From positions 143,537 to 207,536 of the forward strand of contig JAHBWG010000002.1 in NCBI GenBank assembly GCA_019637095.1: a stretch of 64,000 bases of DNA, written 5' to 3'. The notes under the pieces were generated by a model. The model was given only the letters and a program-made list of their open reading frames with translations. It was not told the DNA's origin and ran no database searches. Made by a program: the position numbers and the translations under genes. This stretch comes from Sandaracinaceae bacterium (GTDB taxonomy: Bacteria > Myxococcota_A > Polyangia > Polyangiales > Sandaracinaceae). This document shows, in pieces, positions 43,793-51,824 of the stretch (position 1 is its first letter; the number at the start of each line of letters is the position of its first letter).

Positions 43793-44758
43793 TCAGAACG
43801 CGTCGCCGGGAGGCGTGGGGACCTCCCAGGTGAACGCGAGCGCGGCCGTGACGTTCCCGTACTGAACCAGGTCTGCGAACACGTAGAGGCGCACACCCAC
43901 GTCGTCGGCCCCGAAGCGGACGCCGAGCTCCGGGCCCACCGAGAACAGCCACCGCGTCAGGGACGCGTAGAGCCGCCCGCGCGAGGAGGCGTAGAGGTTG
44001 GCGAACTGGAACCCGATGCGGCCGCCGAGCCAGAGCTGGACGTGTGGGCCGAGCTGCGGCGCGTAGGCCACGAAGGGGGAGATGCCCCACCACCAGCCGT
44101 CCGCGATCTCCGAGCCCTCCTCGTAGGCGCCGTGGTCGAGGGAACCGCTCGCGTCGACCGTCCCGCCGCCGGACATCACGCCGCCGACGCGGAGCCGATC
44201 GAGGACCGCCATGGCGCGCAGATCGAAGCCAGCGAGGCCGAACCAGCCGGCGCTGAGCCGCTGACGGTGGCCGCGGGTGCCCTCGAACGCGTGCGCGTTG
44301 CCATCGTCGAGCGCGCCCGCCGCCCCGATCGAGAGCCCGAAGCCGGGGACCCGGTTGCCGATGTAGACGTCCTCGGGGTACACGCAGAAGCCATCACGGA
44401 CCCTGGTACAGTGGTAGCCGCCAGCGACGTAGAGCGGGTCGTCGATGGCGATTCGGTGGAAGGTGCGCCGATGCCACGCCGGCTCTCCGTACGGTCGCTC
44501 TCGCACGGAGCCGCCTTCCGCCGAGGCGGAGCCGACGCCTCCGCCTCCGCCTCCGCCTCTGCCCCCGCCTGATCGCGAGCCGCCCGACGACCCGACGCGG
44601 CGTGTGCTACCGCTCGTCGTGTAGGCCTGGGACGAGCCGGACGAGGTCGCGGAGCGTGAGGGCGTCCGTCCCCGGGCCTGCGCCTCGGTGACGTCGACGG
44701 GCATCGCGCCGCCGACCACTACCATGAGGACGAAGGCCGATGTCCGAGCTTGCCCCAC
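43793..44758 (-). CDS. Outer-membrane beta-barrel-like protein with Gly/Ser-rich linker
   Basis: A 321-residue exported protein. A signal peptide (TSAFVLMVVVGGAMPVDVTE) is followed by a Ser/Gly-rich linker with a run of seven glycines (about 70-77). After a CTRVRDGFCVY pair of cysteines, the rest alternates strands such as FGLSIGAAGAL, GISPFVAYAPQLG, WLGGRIGFQF and LYVFADLVQYG, ending in AALAFTWEV, a porin-like barrel pattern with a terminal aromatic-rich strand. Function unknown. Convergent with the HD-GYP gene (42 bases apart). Confidence 0.65.
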   Translation of the reverse strand: MGQARTSAFVLMVVVGGAMPVDVTEAQARGRTPSRSATSSGSSQAYTTSGSTRRVGSSGGSRSGGGRGGGGGGGVGSASAEGGSVRERPYGEPAWHRRTFHRIAIDDPLYVAGGYHCTRVRDGFCVYPEDVYIGNRVPGFGLSIGAAGALDDGNAHAFEGTRGHRQRLSAGWFGLAGFDLRAMAVLDRLRVGGVMSGGGTVDASGSLDHGAYEEGSEIADGWWWGISPFVAYAPQLGPHVQLWLGGRIGFQFANLYASSRGRLYASLTRWLFSVGPELGVRFGADDVGVRLYVFADLVQYGNVTAALAFTWEVPTPPGDAF

Positions 44759-44837
44759 GCCGCAGGGATAGCAGGTCTGTCTCCGAGATCACGCGTCGGG
44801 CTGGCTGCGGCGCGGACCGTGGCGTAGCTTCTCTGGC

Positions 44838-45260
44838 GTGGCTGCCCGCGTTGCGCTCGCCTTCCTCGGGCTCGTCGTGAGCACCGGGTGCAGCTTCGAC
44901 CCGCTGTACACCTATTGCGACGACGAAGTGCAGTGCGGCACACGCTCGTATTCGACGACCGACGCCGACGGAGAACGCGGCTGGATCGAGGTCCCGTTGG
45001 CCTGCATCGAGGCCACCGTGAACGTCAGCGCCGAGCAGACGACGATCGGCAACTTCTGCACCGTCGAGTGCTCCAGCGATCGCCGCTGCACGAGCGGAGT
45101 CGGGCTGCCGCGCGGCGTCTGCATCGAGTGGGAGGGCGACCGTGGCGGCTTCTGCTATCAGCTCTGCACGACCGACGAGGACTGCTACCCGTCGAGCCGG
45201 TGCCACCGGGTGTACCGCGACGGCGTCCCGCTCGCCGTGTGCCTGCCGACGCGCCGCTGA
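44838..45260 (+). CDS. Small cysteine-rich lipoprotein
   Basis: A 140-residue protein with a signal peptide ending in a lipobox (LVVSTGC, Cys about 18) and ten further cysteines arranged in a CTVECSSDRRC ... CYQLCTTDEDC pattern typical of myxobacterial surface proteins. GTG start. No recognised family. Divergent from the barrel-like protein and convergent with the next lipoprotein, so it is a single-gene unit. Confidence 0.65.
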   Translation: MAARVALAFLGLVVSTGCSFDPLYTYCDDEVQCGTRSYSTTDADGERGWIEVPLACIEATVNVSAEQTTIGNFCTVECSSDRRCTSGVGLPRGVCIEWEGDRGGFCYQLCTTDEDCYPSSRCHRVYRDGVPLAVCLPTRR

Positions 45261-45292
45261 GCTCGTCGTGGGATCGAGCCGGTCGACGCGCG

Positions 45293-46237
45293 CTATCGGA
45301 CGTTGAGGCGGTAGCGCTGGCACGTCCCGGTGAACGTCCGCGCGCTGACGTGGATGTACAGCGATCCGCTCTCGTCGGTGCCGCTGCACTCCGTCGCGAT
45401 CTCGACCGTCTCCGTCGCCGAGCCGAGGTTCGCGGAGCGACAGCCGCGCCCGATCATCGGGTCGGGCGTCCCGGTCGTGCACGCGCTCGAGTCGCCGCCG
45501 CTCGTGCACACGTAGTAGGCGGCGAGGTCGTAGTCGTCGCCCGACGGGATGTCGCGCAGCGTCACGCGGACCTGCGGGTTGCCGAAGTCGAACGCGTCCG
45601 TCACCGGGATCTGGAACCAGTCCTGATCGCTCGCGACGTGGATGCTGAGCTCGGTGAACGAGAGGTCGGTGTCGGGCGAGTCGGTCGCCGTGCCGATCAG
45701 CTTGGCCGCGATCCGGGTCTCGTTCGGCTCCTCGCGGTCCGGCGGGCACTGGCAGGCGCCCTCGAAGCAGATCGCGTCGGTGCTGCAGGAGCCGCAGTCG
45801 AGCGGGGTGCCGCAGCCGTCGTCCGGCGCGCCGCACGTGTGGCCCCAGTCCTCGCACGTGCGCCGCGCGCAGACGCACGCGCCGCCCTCGCGCCGGAAGG
45901 GCGGCGGGCACGCGAAGGTGCACTGGCCCGCCGCGTCGCAGTCGGCGGCTCCGTCGGGTGGCGTCGGGCACGCCTCGCCGCAGCCGAAGCGGCAGCCGTT
46001 CTCCGGCGTGTTCGGCAGGTCGTCGATGCACCCCGCCCCGCACGCGTGCTGCCCGGGCCCGCAGGTCGTGGGGCCGCCCGCGTCGGTGCGCGCGCCGCCA
46101 TCCGCCGCCCCGCCCGCGTCGGCGGTCGCGCCTCCATCGCGCGGCGTCCCCGCGCCGCCGTCGAGCATGCCGCCGCCTCCGTCGGCGCACCCGAGCGAGA
46201 ACAGCAACGCGGCGGTGAGCGACCAGAGGCTGCGCAT
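45293..46237 (-). CDS. Cysteine-rich lipoprotein
   Basis: A 314-residue lipoprotein: signal WSLTAALLFSLGC with the lipid-modified Cys near residue 17, a Gly/Ala/Asp linker (GGGGMLDGGAGTPRDGG), then cysteine-rich segments (CGPGQHACGAGCID, CGEACPTPPDG, CDAAGQCTFACPP) and a C-terminal beta-sandwich of about 140 residues. ATG 46237 is preferred because AGGAG lies 4 nt upstream; a GTG 18 bases earlier is in frame. Starts 28 bases after the stop of the acyl-CoA dehydrogenase gene. Function unknown; cell-surface location inferred. Confidence 0.7.
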   Translation of the reverse strand: MRSLWSLTAALLFSLGCADGGGGMLDGGAGTPRDGGATADAGGAADGGARTDAGGPTTCGPGQHACGAGCIDDLPNTPENGCRFGCGEACPTPPDGAADCDAAGQCTFACPPPFRREGGACVCARRTCEDWGHTCGAPDDGCGTPLDCGSCSTDAICFEGACQCPPDREEPNETRIAAKLIGTATDSPDTDLSFTELSIHVASDQDWFQIPVTDAFDFGNPQVRVTLRDIPSGDDYDLAAYYVCTSGGDSSACTTGTPDPMIGRGCRSANLGSATETVEIATECSGTDESGSLYIHVSARTFTGTCQRYRLNVR

Positions 46238-46265
46238 GACTCTCCTGAATGCCACGGGCGCCGCG

Positions 46266-47990
46266 TCAGATCACGTCGAACGGGTAGCCGCCGTCGGCGT
46301 ACGTGCGCGCCGCGACCTCCTTGAGGAGCTCGTCGGTGTCGCGCTCCATCTCGCCGAGCCGCTCGCGCAGGCGGGGCTCCGCGAGGCGCCGGTACGCGAT
46401 CGCGAGGTGGATCTCGCGCTCCGCGCCCTTCTCGCCCTTGCGCTCGATGGCGCGCGTGGTGCGCGAGAGCACCGCCGCGAGCGCGTAGAGGTCCATCGCG
46501 GCCTCGGCGATGCGCTTCTGCACGAACTGCATCTCGGCGATGTCGCGCCCGTGCTTGCGCAGCGTCTGCTCCACGCGCTGCGCGAGCAGGGCCGTGCACT
46601 CGGCGAAGAGCGCGGCCTCGCCCGCGAGCACCGGGTGAGAGCGCTCGAGCCGCTCACGCGTCACCAGCCCGCGCGCGCGCCCGACGACGTAGTCGCTCAG
46701 GACGCCGAAGCCCTTGATGGGCTCGCGCATCGCCTTGGCGACCTCCGCGAGCTGCTTGCCCGGGCTCTGCATCCCGGAGAGCGCGATGAACGCGCGCAGG
46801 ATCTCGTTGGTGCCCTCGAAGATCATGTTGATGCGCGCGTCGCGCATCATCCGCTCGTACGGGTACTCGCTCATGTACCCGATGCCCGCCGCGATCTGGA
46901 GGGTCTGGTTGACGACGTACCAGAGCGTCTCGGAGCCGTAGACCTTGCAGATCGCGCTCTCGAGCGAGTAGTCGGCGACGCCCTCGTCGATCAGGCCGGT
47001 CGTCAGGTAGGTCATCGACTCGAGCGCGTACGTCTCGGCGGTCATGCGGGCGATCTTCTCCTTGATCATCCCGAACTGACCGATGGGGCGCCCGAACGCG
47101 GAGCGCTCCTGCACGCGCTCCGTGCTCATCTTGACGAGCCGCTTGCTCATCCCGACGCAGCCCGACGCGAGGCCGAGACGCCCGGAGTTGAGCACCTCCA
47201 TCGCGACCTTGAAGCCGCGGCCCGGCTCGCCGAGGACGTTCTCGACGGGCACGCGCACGTCCTCGAAGAAGATCTCCGTCGTGCTCGAGCCGCGGATGCC
47301 GAGCTTCTCCTCGTTCGGGCCGTTCGTCAGGCCCTCGCTGCGCTCGACGATCAGCGCGGTGATGCGCGGCTTCACGCCGGGGTCGGGCGCGCTCGTGCGC
47401 GCGAACACGGTGAACACGTCGGCGAAGCCGCCGTTCGTGATCCAGATCTTGGAGCCGTTGAGCACGTAGTGGCGGCCGTCGTCGGTCAGCTCGGCGCGCG
47501 TGGTGATCGACGCCGCGTCGCTCCCGGCGCCCGGCTCGGTGAGCGCGAACGCGGCGACGCGCTCGCCCGTCGCGAGCTTGGGCAGGTACTTCTTCTTCTG
47601 CTCGTCGGTGCCGAAGAGGAGGATCGCCTTGAGGCCGATCGATTGGTGCGCGCCGATCGTGACGGCGAGCGACGCGTCGATCGCGGCCACCTCCTGGATC
47701 ACGCGCGCGTACGCGCTCGCGCTCAGGCCGAGCCCCCCGTGCTCCTCCGGGATCGTCAGGCCGAACAAGCCCATCGCCTTCATCTTGTCGAGCAGCGCCG
47801 GCTCGATCGTGTGCTCGCGATCGATCTTGGCGGAGTCCACCTCCGTCTCGCCGAACTTGCGGAGGTTCTCGACGATCATCTGGACCGTCTCGCGCTCCTC
47901 GGGCGGCATCTCGGGGTACGGAAAGACGAGGTTCTCCTCGATCAGACCGTGAAAGAGCGACTTCATGAAGCTGGTCTGTTCCTCGCTCAT
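46266..47990 (-). CDS. Long acyl-CoA dehydrogenase
   Basis: A 574-residue FAD enzyme that oxidises acyl-CoA at C2-C3. The core (about 40-420) shows AFALTEPGAGSDAASI, WITNGGFADVFTVFA, GFKVAMEVLNSGRLGLA and INMIFEGTNEILR, whose Glu is the catalytic base by comparison with MCAD. It exceeds the usual 380 residues by a helical C-terminal extension of about 150 residues, as in VLCAD/ACAD9-type enzymes, which suggests long-chain substrates and membrane association. ATG at 47990 overlaps the stop of the 7TM-HD gene (ATGA), so the two are translationally coupled, an unexpected pairing. Confidence 0.93.
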   Translation of the reverse strand: MSEEQTSFMKSLFHGLIEENLVFPYPEMPPEERETVQMIVENLRKFGETEVDSAKIDREHTIEPALLDKMKAMGLFGLTIPEEHGGLGLSASAYARVIQEVAAIDASLAVTIGAHQSIGLKAILLFGTDEQKKKYLPKLATGERVAAFALTEPGAGSDAASITTRAELTDDGRHYVLNGSKIWITNGGFADVFTVFARTSAPDPGVKPRITALIVERSEGLTNGPNEEKLGIRGSSTTEIFFEDVRVPVENVLGEPGRGFKVAMEVLNSGRLGLASGCVGMSKRLVKMSTERVQERSAFGRPIGQFGMIKEKIARMTAETYALESMTYLTTGLIDEGVADYSLESAICKVYGSETLWYVVNQTLQIAAGIGYMSEYPYERMMRDARINMIFEGTNEILRAFIALSGMQSPGKQLAEVAKAMREPIKGFGVLSDYVVGRARGLVTRERLERSHPVLAGEAALFAECTALLAQRVEQTLRKHGRDIAEMQFVQKRIAEAAMDLYALAAVLSRTTRAIERKGEKGAEREIHLAIAYRRLAEPRLRERLGEMERDTDELLKEVAARTYADGGYPFDVI

Positions 47991-49726
47991 GGGGCCTCCG
48001 GCTGGGGCTGAGGGGGGTCGGTGGGCTCGGACGGTGTGCGCGGGCGCTCCGTCGACTCGTCCGCGGCGGGGACGTGCGAGCTGCGCGCCTTGGCCACGTC
48101 GGCCTCGGTCGCGGCGCCCGGCTGCGGCAGGTCGCCCTTGGTCTCTTGCCACGGGTACTTGATCCGGCTGTGGTAGATACCGCAGAGCGAGTCGACGACC
48201 TTCGCGGAGATGGTGCGCAGCTCCAGCAGCGTGAGGCCGCACTCGTCGAGCTGCCCCTGGCGGAGCTTGCCGAAGATGATGCGCTGCACGACCGCTTCGA
48301 ACTCGTGGCGATCGGGCTCGACCGTGCGCGAGGCGGCCTCGATCGCGTCGATCAGCATCACGATCGCCGTCTCCTTCGTCCGCGGCCGCATGCCCGGGTA
48401 GCGGAAGAAGCTCTCGTCGCGCTGGCGCGGGTTCCCCTCCTCGAGGGTCTTGTGCCAGAAGTACTCGATCACGCTCGTGCCGTGGTGCGTGTAAGCGAAC
48501 TCGATCACCGGCTCGGGGATGCGTCCGTCGCGCAGGATGCTCACGCCCTCGACGACGTGCGCCATGATCGCGTCCGCGCTCAGGTCGGCGGGGATGTGGC
48601 GGTGCGGCGTGGGCTCGCCGGGGTGGAGGTTCTCCACGAAGTACTTGGCCTGACAGGTCTTGCCGAGGTCGTGGTAGTAGGCGCCGACCCGGGTGAGCAG
48701 CGCGTCGGCGCCGATCGCGTTGGCGGCGGCCTCCGCGAGGTTCGCCATCGCGCGCGAGTGCTCCCAGGAACCGGGCGCCTCGCGCGCCATCTTCTTGAGC
48801 AGCGGCTGGTCGAGGTCCGACAGCTCGATCAGCCGCGTGCGGCTCACCGATCCGAGGATGACGACGGCGACCCCCGACAACGCCCAGGCGACGACGCCGC
48901 TCGCCAGGCCGCCGGCGATCGATCCCAACAGCGGTGAGTGGATCGGGTCCTCGAGCTCGGCGAGCACGTCGAGCTCGCCGTCGAAGATGACGCGCGCCGC
49001 GGCGTAGACGCCGCCCGCGACCAGCGCCGCGACGAGCCCGGTCGAGAGGACGCGCGTGCCGCGCGCCCGCGGCCCGAGCCAGAGCACGGACGCCACGCTC
49101 GTCGCGAGGTAGACGGCCGCGGTCGCGAGGCCGAAGCCCACCAACGATGCCGCGTAGAAGGCCATGGCGAGGCCGAGGATCAGGGCCGTGCGCCGGTCGA
49201 GGAACTGCGCGGTCCAGACGCTCATCGCCGCGACCGGCACGATCTGCGCGGGGAAGGACGTGAAGAGCAGGAACGCCTTGGCGGTGACCAGGAGGACGAG
49301 CGCGAGCGCGAGCAGGCCGAGCTGCGTGCGGATGAGCGCCCCGCGGCCCGGGCTCAGCCCGCGCATGTACGCGCTCAGCATCAGCGTCACGAGGAAGTAG
49401 ACGAAGAAGAGCGAGAGGAGATCGTCCAACTGTGGCGGGCGGCGCGCGGCCTCGATCGCGGTGACGAGCGCGGAGGCCTCGGTGCCCTCGACCACTTCGC
49501 CGCGCGCGATGACCGGAGCCACCCCGCGGAGCGCGGGCTCGCCGGGGCCAGGCGCGAGCAGGCGCGTCCACGCGACGCGCAGGGTCACCGGCGCCGGCGT
49601 GCCCGGCTCGACCCGCGCCGGCTCCACGAAGGTCTCGACGCGGTTCACGAGCGTCATCAGCGCGGCGAAGACCGCCGAGACGATCAGGACGCCGGCCGTG
49701 CTCGCGATGATGCGGGTGCGGAGCAT
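47987..49726 (-). CDS. 7TM-HD phosphohydrolase (PgpH-like, candidate c-di-AMP phosphodiesterase)
   Basis: A 579-residue membrane protein. TM1 (about 9-27), a short extracytoplasmic domain (about 30-105), six or seven further helices (about 110-310), then a cytosolic HD domain (about 335-500) with WEHSRAMANLAEAAANAIGA, YYHDLGKTCQAKYFVEN, IMAHVVEG and TAIVMLIDAIEAASR. The pattern and YFVEN match the PgpH/YqfF family, whose known members hydrolyse c-di-AMP. The extracytoplasmic part is much shorter than in Listeria PgpH. ATG 49726 is the start that gives a normal first helix. Coupled by ATGA to the acyl-CoA dehydrogenase. cdaA lies about 23 kb away. Confidence 0.86.
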   Translation of the reverse strand: MLRTRIIASTAGVLIVSAVFAALMTLVNRVETFVEPARVEPGTPAPVTLRVAWTRLLAPGPGEPALRGVAPVIARGEVVEGTEASALVTAIEAARRPPQLDDLLSLFFVYFLVTLMLSAYMRGLSPGRGALIRTQLGLLALALVLLVTAKAFLLFTSFPAQIVPVAAMSVWTAQFLDRRTALILGLAMAFYAASLVGFGLATAAVYLATSVASVLWLGPRARGTRVLSTGLVAALVAGGVYAAARVIFDGELDVLAELEDPIHSPLLGSIAGGLASGVVAWALSGVAVVILGSVSRTRLIELSDLDQPLLKKMAREAPGSWEHSRAMANLAEAAANAIGADALLTRVGAYYHDLGKTCQAKYFVENLHPGEPTPHRHIPADLSADAIMAHVVEGVSILRDGRIPEPVIEFAYTHHGTSVIEYFWHKTLEEGNPRQRDESFFRYPGMRPRTKETAIVMLIDAIEAASRTVEPDRHEFEAVVQRIIFGKLRQGQLDECGLTLLELRTISAKVVDSLCGIYHSRIKYPWQETKGDLPQPGAATEADVAKARSSHVPAADESTERPRTPSEPTDPPQPQPEAP

Positions 49727-49739
49727 GCGCGCCCGAGGG

Positions 49740-51218
49740 GTGTATCCCGCCGCTCGCCCCCGAGGCAACCTCGGGGGTGCCTTGGCTGCCTCCGGCCCCG
49801 ACCCTGCGCCGCCTCCGGTCCGCGCGCACCGCGCGCTCCCCCCGGCCCTCGCGGCGCTCTGCGTCGGCGGCGTCGGTATCGCCGCGTGGCCCTACGCGGT
49901 CGACGACGCGTGGGTGATCGCGCGCTACGCCCGGCGCATCGTCGGCGGGCTCGGCTACACGTTCGTGGACGGACCACCGACCGACGGGGTGACCGGCCCG
50001 CTCGGGCTCGTGCCCGCCCTCGTCGCAGAGGCGCTCGCGGGCGAGCCGATCCTCGGCCAGAAGCTCGCTGGCCTCGCCGCGACGATGGTCTCGGCGGCGT
50101 GGGCCACGGCGGTCGCGGGCCGCGAGGCGCCGCGCGCCGGCGTCGTCACCGCGTGCCTGCTCGCGCTGTGGCCGCTGCTAGGCGTCTGGTCCGTCGCGGG
50201 CCTCGAGACGGGGCTCGCCACGCTCGCGTGCACCGCCGCGGGGGTAGGGCTCCTCGCGCGCCGCGGCGCGCTGCTCGGAGGGGCCGTCGCCGCGCTCGCG
50301 TGGCTGCGGCCGGAGGCGGCGCCCGCGTGCCTCGTGGCGCTCGCGCTCCACACCCGCGCGGCGGGTCGGGGCGCGGGACCGGCGTGGGCGCTGGCGCTCG
50401 CGGGCGCGGCGTCCGTGCTCGCCTTTCGGCTCGCGATGTTCGGCGCGCTCCTCCCTACGAGCCTCGCGGCCAAGCCTCCGGACCTCGGCCACGGTCTGGA
50501 GTACGCGGCGCGCGCGTTCCTGGTGGTGCTCGGCGTCTTCGGCGTCCTGCCGCTGGCGCTCGCGACGCGCGAGCCGACGCGGCGCGAGCTCGCGCTCGTG
50601 CTCGCGGTGCACGCGTGCGCGGTCGTGCTCGCGGGAGGGGACTGGATGCCCGGCTTCCGCCTCTTCGTTCCCTGGCTGCCGGCCGCCGCGCTGGTGATGG
50701 CGGGCCCGATCGCGGCGCGGCTCGACGAGCGGCGACGCCTGCGCGGGGTCGCGCTCCTCGCCGGCGCGACGCTCGTCCCGCTCGTCGCCGGGGTCGTCGC
50801 GATCGGGGACGCGCGCGAGGCCGGCGCGACGCGGGACACCGCGGGCCGCGCGCTCGCCGAGCACCTCGCGACGCACGCGCGGCGCGTGGCGCTCCTCGAC
50901 GTCGGCTACGTCGGGTTCGCGACGGGGCTCGACGTCGTGGATCTCGGGGGCATCACCGATCCTCGGATCGCGCGTCTCCCCGGGGGACACGCCGACAAGG
51001 CGATCGACCCGGGCGAGCTCGCCGCGCGGGACCCGGACGCGCTCGTGCTCTCTTCGCGGATCGCGCCGGTCGTCGGCGCCGACGGGCGCCTGCGGCGCTT
51101 CGCCGGCCACCCGGTGGAGGCGCGCGTCGCGGCCTTCGCGTGGGTGCGCGAGTCGATGCGGGTGACGTACGTCGCGCCGTACGGTCCGCGCTCCTACTAC
51201 GTCGTGTTATCGCGGTGA
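49740..51218 (+). CDS. GT-C-like polytopic membrane glycosyltransferase candidate
   Basis: About 492 residues with some ten hydrophobic segments. The N-terminal motif YAVDDAWVIARYARRIVGG followed by GLGYTFVDGPPTDGVTGPLG has the DD-aspartate loop typical of GT-C enzymes such as arabinofuranosyltransferases that use lipid-linked sugars. The middle has repeated Ala/Leu/Val helices and the end a soluble domain (LDVVDLGGITDPRIARLPGG). The start is uncertain: GTG 49740, TTG 49782 or ATG 49725 are in frame. Convincing ribosome sites are absent. Function as glycosyltransferase is inferred from the loop. Confidence 0.6.
   Translation: MYPAARPRGNLGGALAASGPDPAPPPVRAHRALPPALAALCVGGVGIAAWPYAVDDAWVIARYARRIVGGLGYTFVDGPPTDGVTGPLGLVPALVAEALAGEPILGQKLAGLAATMVSAAWATAVAGREAPRAGVVTACLLALWPLLGVWSVAGLETGLATLACTAAGVGLLARRGALLGGAVAALAWLRPEAAPACLVALALHTRAAGRGAGPAWALALAGAASVLAFRLAMFGALLPTSLAAKPPDLGHGLEYAARAFLVVLGVFGVLPLALATREPTRRELALVLAVHACAVVLAGGDWMPGFRLFVPWLPAAALVMAGPIAARLDERRRLRGVALLAGATLVPLVAGVVAIGDAREAGATRDTAGRALAEHLATHARRVALLDVGYVGFATGLDVVDLGGITDPRIARLPGGHADKAIDPGELAARDPDALVLSSRIAPVVGADGRLRRFAGHPVEARVAAFAWVRESMRVTYVAPYGPRSYYVVLSR
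49757..49777. promoter_or_regulatory. Perfect palindrome in the divergent 7TM-HD / GT-C spacer
   Basis: Arms CCCCCGAGG (49757-49765) and CCTCGGGGG (49769-49777) around CAA. It lies upstream of the 7TM-HD gene start (49726) and at the uncertain start of the plus-strand gene. It could be an operator or, if the TTG start at 49782 is used, a leader hairpin. Confidence 0.45.
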
Positions 51219-51224
51219 CGCGCG

Positions 51225-51824
51225 GTGGAGTTCGGTGGCACTCTCGGCCGGGTGGCGGACACGCTCGCGCCAGGCCTGTTGGTGGCCTCGCCCGCGCTGC
51301 GGGATCCGAACTTCCAGCGCGCGGTGATCGTGCTGGTCGAGCACGGCCCCGAGGGCTCGCTGGGCTTCATCGTGAACCGCCCGGCGCCCGTCTCGTTCGA
51401 CCAGGTCGCGGAGCTGCTCGGCCTCGATCCGAGCCCCGAGGTCGCCGACCTCACGCCCGTCTTCACGGGCGGCCCGGTGGCCCCGCAGTCGGGGTGGATC
51501 CTGTTCGATCCCGCGGACGTCCACGGCTCGGTGCTCACGAACGCCGTCTCGGTGAGCGAGCGGCTCGCGGTCAGCGCATCGCGCGATCTGCTCGACGCCA
51601 TCGCCTCCGACGACCGCCCGCGCCGCCGGCTCCTCGCGCTGGGGTACGCGGGGTGGGCCCCGGGCCAGCTCGACGGGGAGTTCGCGCGCGGCGTCTGGGT
51701 CCCCGTGGATCTCGACGACGAGATCGTCTTCGAGACGCCGCCTGCCGAGCGGTGGCACGCCGCCCTGACGAGCGCCGGGATCGACCCCGCGCGCATGTCC
51801 GGCTCGGGCGGGTTCTCCGCCTGA
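51225..51824 (+). CDS. YqgE/AlgH family protein
   Basis: A 199-residue cytosolic protein of the UPF0301 (YqgE/AlgH) family. Signatures are LAPGLLVASPALRDPNFQRA, GSLGFIVNRPAP, VFTGGPVAPQSGWIL and RRRLLALGYAGWAPGQLDGE. The biochemical role is not established; members are often next to genes of cell-envelope or regulation. GTG at 51225, 7 nt after the upstream stop, so probably cotranscribed with the GT-C-like gene; a start at GTG 51252 would also be possible. Its stop codon abuts the stop of the convergent gene (TGATCA). Confidence 0.92.
   Translation: MEFGGTLGRVADTLAPGLLVASPALRDPNFQRAVIVLVEHGPEGSLGFIVNRPAPVSFDQVAELLGLDPSPEVADLTPVFTGGPVAPQSGWILFDPADVHGSVLTNAVSVSERLAVSASRDLLDAIASDDRPRRRLLALGYAGWAPGQLDGEFARGVWVPVDLDDEIVFETPPAERWHAALTSAGIDPARMSGSGGFSA

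Noticed and set aside
44530..44570. GCCTCC microsatellite-like run
   Set aside because: Encodes the polyglycine stretch of the barrel-like protein; simple coding low complexity.
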